In this document: positions 44,615 through 52,516 of the stretch, in pieces
How positions within the stretch are numbered: the stretch's first letter is position 1
Layout of the letters: each line of letters begins with the position of its first letter
Source: Candidatus Eisenbergiella merdigallinarum
Lineage (GTDB): Bacteria; Bacillota; Clostridia; Lachnospirales; Lachnospiraceae
Assembly: GCA_019119355.1 (NCBI GenBank)
Contig: DWXE01000043.1
Location: forward strand, 1-64,000
Reading direction: 5' to 3'
DNA length: 64,000 nt
The notes under the pieces: generated by a model
Seen by the model: the letters and a program-made list of their open reading frames with translations, nothing else
Told to the model about the DNA's origin: nothing
The model's database searches: none
Position numbers and translations under genes: made by a program

Positions 44615-46981
44615 TTATCCCGCCGGTTCCACCGTTACCGGCGTCTCGAATTTTTTCTTTCCTTCCATGCAGGCCGCCTCCCCGGTGAGCAGGATCGTTT
44701 TTTCACAGGCGATCTCTTCGGAGGACGTCCCCGCCATAATCAAAATCTCTCCCGGCTCCACCCGGTATGACAGGTCCATCCCGTAGAACCCCAGCTGCGA
44801 CGTATCCAGGGAAAACGTAACCTTCTTTTTTTCACCCGGGGAAAGGGATACCCGTGCGAATCCCTTCAGCTCTTTGACCGGCCTGGTGACGCTGGCCGCC
44901 TCGTCCCGGATGTAGAGCTGGATCACCTCGTCCCCTTCCCGTTCTCCCGTATTTTCCACCGTCACGCTGACGTCGAAGCCTTCGCCGATGGCCGCCCGGT
45001 CGGGAGCGCAAAGCCCGTCCATGGAAAACGCCGTGTAGCTGAGCCCGTAGCCGAAGGGGTACAGCGGGCTGGCCGGGCAGTCGTCGTAATCTCCCCTCCA
45101 GTGGGAACGCCCGCCGGACTTTTTGTGCATGTAAAACGCGGGAATCTGCCCCGCATTCCGGGGAAAGGTGATGGGCAGCTTGCCCCCGGGCGTCAGCCTG
45201 CCGAACAGGGCGCGCGCCACCGCCCCGGCCCCCTCCTCTCCCGGAAGCCAGGCTTCCAGCACGGCCGCCGCGCGTTCCTTTTCCCAGCTCAGGTCGTAGG
45301 GCCGGCCGTTGGTGAGCACCGCGATCAGGGGCGTCCCCGTTTTCGCCACCTCCCGGATCAGATCCTCCTGAACGCCGGGCAGGGTCAGGCTGGCCCGGTC
45401 CACGGATTCCCCCGCGGTGCAGGCCATGGTGATTCCGGACAGATCCCCCGCGCAGAAGATGACAGCGTCCGCTTCCTCCGCGATCCGTACGGCTTCTGCA
45501 AACCCGCTCCTGTCCCCGTCCCGGATCCCGCATCCTCTTTCATAAAGCACCTGAGTCCCTTCCGGAGCCTCCCGGCGGATGGCCGAAAGCAGACTGTCTG
45601 CGGCCACGGCGGCCGCGCTCTCTTCGATGCTCTCCGGAATCGGCTGATTCATTTCCGATTTTCCGCTTTCGTGCAGTTCGATCAGCCCTTCGATCTGTCC
45701 CTGATAGGTGTAATCCCCCAGCAGATTCCTGGCGCTGTCCGCGCAGGGACCGATCACCGCCAGCTTCCGAATCTTTCCGGACAGCGGCAGGATCCCGTCG
45801 TTTTCCAGAAGGACCAGGGATTTTTCCGCAGCCTCCCGCGCCAGCGCCCTGTCCTGTGCCGTGTCGAAAACCTTCTCCGTCCGCGCGGCATCCACGAAGG
45901 GATGCTCGAACAGCCCCAGGGAAAATTTCAGCGTCAGCACCTTCTTCACGCTTTCGTCCACCAGTTCCATGGGGATCCTCCCGGATTCCACCATCTCCCT
46001 CAGCGGTTTCCCGTAGCAGTCAACGTTTGGCAGCTCCACGTCGATGCCGGCTTCCAGGGCCATTTTGGCCGCTTCCTTCTGATCCGCCGCCATCCGGTGG
46101 TAGTCGAACAGCTGGTTCACCGCAAAATAGTCCGAAACCACGATGCCCTCAAACCCCCACTGCTCTTTGAGCACCTCCGTCAGCAGATGGCGGTTGGCCC
46201 CGCAGGGGACGCCGTCCAGCTCGTGATAGCCGTTCATGACGGCGGCCAGATTCTGCGTGCGCACCGCGGCCTCGAAGGGATACAGGTACACTTCGAGCAG
46301 CTCCCGCTCCGGGATGTGGGCCGGAGCCCAGTTCATCCCGCCCTCGGATGCCCCGTAGCCGACGAAATGCTTCGCGGTGGCCAGAACCCCGTCGCTCCGG
46401 TTTCCCTGAAGGCCCCGGATGAAACTGCAGCCCATTCGGCTCACCAGATAGGGATCCTCGCCGTAAGTCTCTTCCGTCCTGCCCCATCTGGGATCCCTCG
46501 TCACGTCCAGAAGGGGAGCCAGGGCCTGATGGGCTCCCGCCGCCCGCATCTGCCTCCGGACCGTTTCCCCGATCCGCTCTGAAATTTCCGGACAAAAGGT
46601 GGCGGCGATTCCGATGGCCTGGGGGAAGATGGTGGCCCCCGCGGCCGTGAACCCGCTGCAGGCCTCCTCGTGCACGATGGCCGGAATCCCCAGGCGGGTC
46701 TCTTCCGTCAGATACCGCTGTACCTCGTTGGAAAAAGCGGCCGCCTGTCCCGGATCCATTTCGCTTCCCCCGGACACCCTTGTGATCTCCCCGATGCCGG
46801 AGGACAGCAGTTCATCCGCCTTCCGGCGGGAAAGATGAACCCCGTCGTTGATCTGATAGACCCAATAGGAACCCAGCTGCGCCAGCTTTTCTTCCAGCGT
46901 CATCCGTTCCAGCAGATCCTGCGCCCGCTCTGCAGCGGGCAGGGAAGCGTCCCTGTATTTTGCTGCCGTTTTTTCCCTCAT
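44615..46981 (-). CDS. glycoside hydrolase family 3 beta-glucosidase/beta-xylosidase
   Basis: 788-residue cytoplasmic GH3 enzyme without signal peptide. The first barrel domain holds KHF (about 204-206) and the nucleophile Asp in VVSDYFAV (about 284). The alpha/beta sandwich domain follows (GCGIRDGDRSGF, VIFCAGDLSGIT), and a C-terminal fibronectin III-like domain (LYIRDEAASVTRPVKELKGF). It hydrolyses terminal beta-linked glucose or xylose. The ATG overlaps the dehydrogenase stop by four bases. Confidence 0.94.
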   Translation of the reverse strand: MREKTAAKYRDASLPAAERAQDLLERMTLEEKLAQLGSYWVYQINDGVHLSRRKADELLSSGIGEITRVSGGSEMDPGQAAAFSNEVQRYLTEETRLGIPAIVHEEACSGFTAAGATIFPQAIGIAATFCPEISERIGETVRRQMRAAGAHQALAPLLDVTRDPRWGRTEETYGEDPYLVSRMGCSFIRGLQGNRSDGVLATAKHFVGYGASEGGMNWAPAHIPERELLEVYLYPFEAAVRTQNLAAVMNGYHELDGVPCGANRHLLTEVLKEQWGFEGIVVSDYFAVNQLFDYHRMAADQKEAAKMALEAGIDVELPNVDCYGKPLREMVESGRIPMELVDESVKKVLTLKFSLGLFEHPFVDAARTEKVFDTAQDRALAREAAEKSLVLLENDGILPLSGKIRKLAVIGPCADSARNLLGDYTYQGQIEGLIELHESGKSEMNQPIPESIEESAAAVAADSLLSAIRREAPEGTQVLYERGCGIRDGDRSGFAEAVRIAEEADAVIFCAGDLSGITMACTAGESVDRASLTLPGVQEDLIREVAKTGTPLIAVLTNGRPYDLSWEKERAAAVLEAWLPGEEGAGAVARALFGRLTPGGKLPITFPRNAGQIPAFYMHKKSGGRSHWRGDYDDCPASPLYPFGYGLSYTAFSMDGLCAPDRAAIGEGFDVSVTVENTGEREGDEVIQLYIRDEAASVTRPVKELKGFARVSLSPGEKKKVTFSLDTSQLGFYGMDLSYRVEPGEILIMAGTSSEEIACEKTILLTGEAACMEGKKKFETPVTVEPAG

Positions 46982-48000
46982 ACCGGCTCCCCTTTCCGTT
47001 CCTCAGACCGTTTCGGATAGACTACCACCTTGATGCACTGATCCGGATGGTTATGGCACAGATCCAGGGCCCATGGCAGCCCGTCCAGATCGATCCGGTG
47101 GGTGATCAGCTTCTCCATGGGGATTTTCCCCTCCCCCACCATGTCGTAGCCCCGCTGAAAGTCCGCGACGGTGCCCGGGCGCTCCAGATTGTGGCGGAAT
47201 TTGATGTTCTTCCTGGTCAGATGGAAGGGGTTCATCCAGTGGTTATGATCCTTCAGCTTGACTTCCACGCACAGCCCGGTCATCCTCCCGTTTTCCTTCA
47301 GCGCCTCCACCGGGAGATAGAACGCGTCGTTTTCCCTCGAACGGTCCAGGGCGATGCACATGCAGGCCGTATCCACCGGCCCCAGATCCCGCATCAGCGC
47401 CTGCAGAATCTCCTCTGAGCTCATCTCGCTCCGGTTGTACGCGAACGAGGCCCCCATTTCCAGCGCCTTGTCCAGCCGGTTTTGGTACAGGTCCGTTACG
47501 GCTACCGTGGCCCCGCAGGCGACCGCAGCCGCAGCGGCCGTCAGCCCCATGGGCCCCGCCCCGACGATCAGGATCTTTTCCCCCTTTTTCACCTCCGCAC
47601 AGGCGATGGTGCTGCGAAATGCCCCGTCGAACATTTCGCAGATGGACGCCACCTCGTCCGGGACGTTCTCCGGCACCATGGCATAGCCGTAGCCGTCCGC
47701 ATCCACCGGAACGTATTCCGCAAAAGCCCCGTAGGGCGTGTACATGGCGATCCTGTCCCCAGGTTTTACCTCCGTCACTTCGCTTCCCACTTCTACCACC
47801 CGGCCGCACACCTCGTGACCCAGAATCTGCGGATACCTGTCGTGATACCCGTCGAAAATCCCTTCCAGGATATGGTTGTCCGTGGCGTTGCAGATGGACG
47901 CCGCAAGGGTTTTGATCAAAAACTGCCTGGGCCCGGGAACGGGTTTCTCCACCTGTTCGATGACCAGTTCTCCCGGTCTTTTTACAACTGCTGCCAGCAT
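46978..48000 (-). CDS. zinc-type MDR alcohol/sugar dehydrogenase
   Basis: 340-residue medium-chain dehydrogenase. The catalytic zinc ligands are expected at SICNATD and GHEVCGRV; the NAD-binding Gly motif is VGAGPMGLTAAAAAVACG, followed by AVTDLYQNR whose Asp favours NAD. The lobe with four structural-zinc cysteines seems absent. ATG 48000 is chosen because GGAGG lies just upstream. Probably oxidises a sugar or polyol made from the imported glycan. Confidence 0.88.
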   Translation of the reverse strand: MLAAVVKRPGELVIEQVEKPVPGPRQFLIKTLAASICNATDNHILEGIFDGYHDRYPQILGHEVCGRVVEVGSEVTEVKPGDRIAMYTPYGAFAEYVPVDADGYGYAMVPENVPDEVASICEMFDGAFRSTIACAEVKKGEKILIVGAGPMGLTAAAAAVACGATVAVTDLYQNRLDKALEMGASFAYNRSEMSSEEILQALMRDLGPVDTACMCIALDRSRENDAFYLPVEALKENGRMTGLCVEVKLKDHNHWMNPFHLTRKNIKFRHNLERPGTVADFQRGYDMVGEGKIPMEKLITHRIDLDGLPWALDLCHNHPDQCIKVVVYPKRSEERKGEPV

Positions 48001-48023
48001 CGTCCGTCTTCCTCCTTCCAAAA

Positions 48024-48890
48024 TCAGTCTATGAGCCCCGCCCTGCGGAGCCATCCGCTCTCCTTTTCATAAAACGTTTCCACGCATTCCGGCCGGGTAT
48101 GCGGCTCCAGGGTGCAGACGCCCCGATAGAGCCCGTCCCGTCTCACCGCGGTCAAAAGGCCCGCGATGTTCACGCAGCCTTCCGGGATGGGGGCGTACTG
48201 GATCCGCCCGGGCTCCAGAAGCCCCGACATGGGCGCGCCCAGATGTTCCGGCGGCTGTCCTGTCCCTTCCCGGTGCAGGCACGCGTCCTTTAAATGGATG
48301 TAGCCGATCCGCGGCTTCAACAGCTCATACCCGTAAGGGAAGGCTTCGGCGCTGGCATGAAAATAATTCGTGGCGTCGAAGTTCGTCAAAAAGTCCGGAT
48401 CGCAAAACCGGTCCAGAATGGCCTTCATCAGCTCCGGACGGCGGGTCGCGTCGTGGGCCTCGTTTTCCAGAACCAGCGTCACGCCCTTTTTCTTCGCGTA
48501 GTCCAGCGCCGGCCCCCAGTACCGTTCCATCCTGTCAAAATCCGGCTTTTCCTCCAGATGGATGAAATAGCAGTAATGATTGACCAGCTTCGCGCCCAGG
48601 GCCGCCGCCGCATCGACGGTTTCCTTCATCAGTTTCGTATAAAATTCCGGCGTCTCCACCGCCGCTTCGCAGAACGCTGCCTCCAGCGTCACGCAGTGGA
48701 TGGAGACGTTTTCCCGCTCTGCGATACGGGCCACCGCGCCGAGATCCCGGTTCCCGTATCCGAACCCTTCTCCCGGCGCGTTGCAGGGCCACAGCTCGAT
48801 ATGGCGGACGCCATATTTTTTCGCCACCGCCACGATCCGCTCAAAGGACATCGTTTCCCCCAGCGCCTGTCCCGAAATTCCCAGTTCCAT
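48024..48890 (-). CDS. sugar phosphate isomerase/epimerase (AP endonuclease 2 fold)
   Basis: 288-residue TIM-barrel protein. Metal-ligand-type residues are visible in VLENEAHD, FLTNFDATNYFHASAE and RIGYIHLKDACLH, the common pattern of xylose-isomerase-like proteins. ATG 48890 (MELGISGQALG) follows GGAGGG; this start lies inside the end of the upstream dehydrogenase gene. Together with the two dehydrogenases it suggests an oxidation-isomerisation route for a sugar. Confidence 0.88.
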   Translation of the reverse strand: MELGISGQALGETMSFERIVAVAKKYGVRHIELWPCNAPGEGFGYGNRDLGAVARIAERENVSIHCVTLEAAFCEAAVETPEFYTKLMKETVDAAAALGAKLVNHYCYFIHLEEKPDFDRMERYWGPALDYAKKKGVTLVLENEAHDATRRPELMKAILDRFCDPDFLTNFDATNYFHASAEAFPYGYELLKPRIGYIHLKDACLHREGTGQPPEHLGAPMSGLLEPGRIQYAPIPEGCVNIAGLLTAVRRDGLYRGVCTLEPHTRPECVETFYEKESGWLRRAGLID

Positions 48891-49923
48891 TTTTCCCTCC
48901 GTTCCGTTCAATTTTCCCCTCCGTTCCGGGCGCCTGTGCGCCCTCCTCCCACCGCAGGATCACCTTGATCTGATCCTCCGGCCTTTCCAACAGATGCAAA
49001 AACGCTTCCTTCAGCCGCAAAAAACCGATCCTGTGCGTGATCAGCGGTTCGATCAAAATCCGCCCGTCCGCCGCCATCCGCACCGCTTCCGCCCCTTTTT
49101 TGCGGATCGTCTCCATGTCGTTGACCGGCCCCGCCATCCGGAGGTTTCTGGACTGGAATACATAGGGGGAAAACCGGCATCCCTTTTCCGGGTGGCCGTA
49201 GCTTATGATTTCCCCGCCGGGCCGGACGGCCCGCATCAGCAGGGTGGCCGTGGGTTCCCCGTCCAGGACGTCGTCCCCCATCATGAGAACGCCGACGTCC
49301 GCCTCTTCCATTTCAGCAACGCTCTTTTCCGTCAGCTCCCGGGGATCGCAGACCGCGTCGGCCCCCAGGGAAAGGGCCAGCTTCCTCCGGCTTTCGTACA
49401 GGTCCCAGCCCGTCACCCTCTCGTAGCCCAGGGCTCTGGCGTACTGGATCAGCACCAGGCCGCTGGGGCCCAGCCCGCAGACCGTCAGCCTCCTTCTCCC
49501 CTCCTTCGGCGGGCGATCCATCAGCGCCCGGCAGGACGCCAGCACCAGCTCCATCACCGGCGCCTGATCCCGGGTGATCTCCTCCGGCACGCAAAACATC
49601 GCCACATTCCCCGGCGTAACGGTCTGATATTCTGCGAAGGCCCCCGCTTCAAACCACCAGCACACACGGTCGCCCGCCGCAAATCCCCGAACCGCTTCCC
49701 CCGCTTCCACGATCCGGCCGCTGGCCTCGTGGCCGAAAATCAGCGGCGTCGGATAGGCCTCGTGCCCATGGTAGATCCCCGGATCCGAGCCGTTGCAGAT
49801 GCAGGCCCTGTCGATTTTCACCAGCACCTGATCCGCCCGGGGAACCGGCACATCCACTTCCAGAAGTTCCAGCCTTTCCGGTTCCACCAGAACCCAGGCC
49901 TTCATCCTCTCCGGTCTCTTCAT
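48841..49923 (-). CDS. zinc-binding MDR dehydrogenase
   Basis: About 360-residue medium-chain dehydrogenase, first gene of the 25-kb unit. ACICNGSDPGIYHGHE and IFGHEASGRIVEAG hold zinc-site residues, and the dinucleotide fold has VCGLGPSGLVLIQYARALG. The start is not certain: ATG 49923 is used, but TTG 49929 and ATG 49905 are also possible. The last 30 residues (PGTEGKIERNGGKNGTG...) look unlike a normal ending and overlap the next gene by 50 bases, so the C-terminus may be extended. Confidence 0.85.
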   Translation of the reverse strand: MKRPERMKAWVLVEPERLELLEVDVPVPRADQVLVKIDRACICNGSDPGIYHGHEAYPTPLIFGHEASGRIVEAGEAVRGFAAGDRVCWWFEAGAFAEYQTVTPGNVAMFCVPEEITRDQAPVMELVLASCRALMDRPPKEGRRRLTVCGLGPSGLVLIQYARALGYERVTGWDLYESRRKLALSLGADAVCDPRELTEKSVAEMEEADVGVLMMGDDVLDGEPTATLLMRAVRPGGEIISYGHPEKGCRFSPYVFQSRNLRMAGPVNDMETIRKKGAEAVRMAADGRILIEPLITHRIGFLRLKEAFLHLLERPEDQIKVILRWEEGAQAPGTEGKIERNGGKNGTGNFGTGAGGNDVL

Positions 49924-49956
49924 CCTCAAACGCCCCCTTTCCTCCTCTTTAAAGCG

Positions 49957-49962
49957 ATTATA
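49957..49962 (-). promoter_or_regulatory. -10 element for the glycan locus
   Basis: TATAAT on the minus strand (49962-49957), 33 bases before the first gene of the glycan block. The -35 region (TTCAGC or similar) is poor, consistent with activator dependence. The rest of the 250-base gap to 50182 holds the terminator of the acetyltransferase gene and a GC-rich CCGG inverted repeat near 50022-50040. Confidence 0.5.
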
Positions 49963-50096
49963 TCAATCCTCCCCCCGGCGGCTGAATGAATTAAATTCCC
50001 ATTTCCTGTACAATCTTCCGCCGGGATCCGGCGCGGCTCTCCCCGAAACGGGACGGATTCCCGCGGCGATGCAGGGCGAATGCAAAACGGACAACC

Positions 50097-50136
50097 AAAA
50101 AGGGACCGATTCCCGTATCGTACGGGATTCGGTCCC
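50097..50136 (-). terminator. intrinsic terminator of the first sugar O-acetyltransferase
   Basis: Arms of 16 bases (50136-50121 and 50117-50102, one mismatch) with loop CGA are followed on the minus strand by five T (50101-50097). It lies 47 bases after the acetyltransferase stop and separates it from the glycan locus. Confidence 0.85.
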
Positions 50137-50182
50137 CAATCGTTCTTTTCGTTCTTTTCGTTCTTTTCTTTCTTATCCGGAA

Positions 50183-50767
50183 TTATTCGGAAGCTTTTCC
50201 TTCTCCATTCTCCGCCTCCAGCGTGCGGATCACCCTGCAGGGATTTCCCACCGCAAGGCTATTGGCCGGAATATCTTTTGTGACCACGCTGCCCGCTCCG
50301 ATCACGCTGTTATCCCCGATGGTGACTCCCGGGAGAACGATGGCGCCGGTGCAGATCCACACGTTGTTCCCGATGGTGACCGGGTGGGTATATTCCAGCC
50401 CCTCCAGGCGCTGCTTCACATCCATGGCGTGCTCTTCCGTTATGATGCTGACGTTGGGCGCGATGAAAACGTTGTCCCCGATGGTGATCTTCCCGCTGTC
50501 CATCAGCTTGCCGTTCACGTTCAGGAAGAAATTGTCCCCCACCGTGGTATTGTACCCGTACGTGCAGAAGAGGGGCTGCTCCACCACGCAGTTTTCCCCC
50601 GCTTTTCCCAGGATTTCACGGATGGCCGCCTTCCTGCCGCTGCGGTCCAGCGGATCCATGTTGTTATAAGCGCAGAGCTTTTTCACCGTCACGTCCCGGT
50701 CCGCTGAAAGTTCGGGATCGTTGGGCTGATATAAGAGCTCCGCGTAAGATTTTTCCTTTTCCGTCAT
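50183..50767 (-). CDS. sugar O-acetyltransferase (LacA/Maa type)
   Basis: 194-residue acetyl-CoA-dependent acetyltransferase with a left-handed beta-helix made of hexapeptide repeats (VTIGNNVWICTGAIVLPGVTIGDNSVIGAGSVVTKDIPANSLAVG). The N-terminal helical part ELLYQPNDPELSADRDVTVKKL is the Mac domain. The catalytic His is expected in EEHAMD. It has its own terminator downstream. Family members acetylate maltose, galactosides or related sugars. A paralogue lies at 55829-56455. Confidence 0.92.
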   Translation of the reverse strand: MTEKEKSYAELLYQPNDPELSADRDVTVKKLCAYNNMDPLDRSGRKAAIREILGKAGENCVVEQPLFCTYGYNTTVGDNFFLNVNGKLMDSGKITIGDNVFIAPNVSIITEEHAMDVKQRLEGLEYTHPVTIGNNVWICTGAIVLPGVTIGDNSVIGAGSVVTKDIPANSLAVGNPCRVIRTLEAENGEGKASE

Positions 50768-50809
50768 AAAAAATATCCTCTCCGCAGAACAGGCGGCGGG
50801 GCCGTCCCG

Positions 50810-52516
50810 TCACTGCTCCACATGTAATAGCCCGTGAGATTTGTGGCTCAGCGGACATTCGAAGTACTCCCGATAGAGGGCCTGCACCTGTCCGTTCTCA
50901 TGGGAGAAGCGCAGCGGCCGTTCCCGGTCCAGCTCATACAGCTCTTCCCCTCTCTCCCGGGCCAGCTCCAGCCCGTCGTGAATGGGCTGTCCCCCGCCGC
51001 CCACGCAGCCGCCGGGGCAGGACATCACCTCCACGAAATCGTAGGAGACCTTTTTGTCGCGAATATCCTCCATCAGCTTTCTCGCGTTTCCGAGGCCGCT
51101 CACCGTGCAGGTTTTCAGAGTCCTTCCTCCCAGAACGAAATCCGCTTCCCTGCGGCCGTCGCTTCCCCGGACCGGCACGAAGGCGTCGGCTTCCGGGTTC
51201 TTCCCTTCCACTGCCGCCCAGGCGGTGCGAAGCGCCGCCTCCATCACGCCGCCGGTCACGCCGAAGATGACGCCGGCGCCGCTGCTCTCTCCCATCAGAT
51301 CGTCAAAGGGCACCTCCTTCAGCACCCGGGGATTGATGTGCTCCGCCTTGATCATCCGCACCAGCTCCCTGGTGGTGAGCACGATGTCCACATCCGCCAG
51401 CCCGTCACGGTTCTTCATGGAGGGCTGTTCCGCCTCCCCCTTCTTGGCCACGCAGGGCATGACGGAAATGCAGCGGATCCGATCCGCCTCAATCCCCTTC
51501 TTTTCGGCGAAATAGCTCTTCACCGCAGCGCCGAACATCTGCTGGGGAGATTTTGCCGTGGACAGATTGCTGCGGTAGTCGGGCCAGTTGTCCCGAATGA
51601 AGGTCACCCAGGCCGGGCAGCAGGAGGTGAACATGGGCCACCGGTATTTTTCCGGCTCTTCCAGCCGTTTCAGCAGCTCGCTGCCCTCTTCCATAATCGT
51701 CAGATCCGCCGCGAAATTCGTGTCAAACACATAGTCGAAGCCGATCCGTTTCAGCGCCGCAGCCATCCGCCCTTCCGTAGCTTCTTCCTTCGTAAGCCCC
51801 ATTTCCTCTCCCCAGGCGGTGCGCACCGCAGGGGCCACCTGAACCACCGTCACCAGTCCGGGATCCGCCAGAACGTCGAAGGCTTTCTGGATGTCGTTTC
51901 TTTCCCGGAGAGCGCCGGTGGGACAATGGGTAATGCACTGGCCGCACAGAGTGCAGCCCGACTCCTCGATGGTCCGGTTGAGCGAAACGTCCACCGTGGT
52001 CCTGGAACCCGTATTCTGTACGTCCCAGACCTTCATCTGCTGAACGTTTTCGCAGATCTGCACGCAGCGCATGCATTTGATGCACTTTTTGAAATCCCGG
52101 ATCAGGGGAAACTCCTGATTCCAGGGCAGATCCATCACCTCTTTTTTAAAGGGGACCTCCACGATCCCCAAATCGTTGGAGAGCTTCTGCAGGCTGCAGT
52201 TTCCGCTGCGCACGCAGGTGGCGCAGTGGCAGTCGTGCTGGGACAGGATCAGCTCCACATTGGTGCGCCTCACCGCGCGGACCTTCGGAGAATTGGTGAA
52301 AATCACCATCCCCTCTTCCACTTTGTTGTTGCACGCGGTGATGAGCTTGACCTTGCCCTGCAGCTCCACCACGCAGACCTTGCACGCGCTGATCTCGTTG
52401 ATCCCTTCCAGATAACAGAGATGGGGGATATCGATGCCCAGGCCCGCTGCCGCCTTCATCACGGTCGTCCCCTCCGGAACGCTGCAGGAAAAGCCGTCTA
52501 TCGTCAGATTTACCAT
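50810..52516 (-). CDS. [FeFe]-hydrogenase catalytic subunit with N-terminal Fe-S domains
   Basis: 568-residue hydrogenase. Order: a 2Fe-2S ferredoxin domain (cysteines about 34, 45, 48, 62), a His-ligated cluster region (HDCHCATCVRSGNC), two 4Fe-4S clusters (CIKCMRCVQIC and CTLCGQCITHC), then the H-cluster with L1 TSCCPAW (about 297-303), L2 MPCVAKK and L3 CPGGCVGGGGQP, and a small-subunit-like tail. ATG 52516 overlaps the stop of the upstream flavoprotein. The tail lacks further cysteine clusters. It reversibly makes or uses H2; the neighbour points to coupling with NAD(P)H and ferredoxin. Confidence 0.95.
   Translation of the reverse strand: MVNLTIDGFSCSVPEGTTVMKAAAGLGIDIPHLCYLEGINEISACKVCVVELQGKVKLITACNNKVEEGMVIFTNSPKVRAVRRTNVELILSQHDCHCATCVRSGNCSLQKLSNDLGIVEVPFKKEVMDLPWNQEFPLIRDFKKCIKCMRCVQICENVQQMKVWDVQNTGSRTTVDVSLNRTIEESGCTLCGQCITHCPTGALRERNDIQKAFDVLADPGLVTVVQVAPAVRTAWGEEMGLTKEEATEGRMAAALKRIGFDYVFDTNFAADLTIMEEGSELLKRLEEPEKYRWPMFTSCCPAWVTFIRDNWPDYRSNLSTAKSPQQMFGAAVKSYFAEKKGIEADRIRCISVMPCVAKKGEAEQPSMKNRDGLADVDIVLTTRELVRMIKAEHINPRVLKEVPFDDLMGESSGAGVIFGVTGGVMEAALRTAWAAVEGKNPEADAFVPVRGSDGRREADFVLGGRTLKTCTVSGLGNARKLMEDIRDKKVSYDFVEVMSCPGGCVGGGGQPIHDGLELARERGEELYELDRERPLRFSHENGQVQALYREYFECPLSHKSHGLLHVEQ

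Noticed and set aside
50141-50175. Short tandem repeat of GTTCTTTTC units read as a possible CRISPR or regulatory array
   Set aside because: The units are about ten bases, without spacers, and run into the end of the acetyltransferase gene; it is a simple repeat only.
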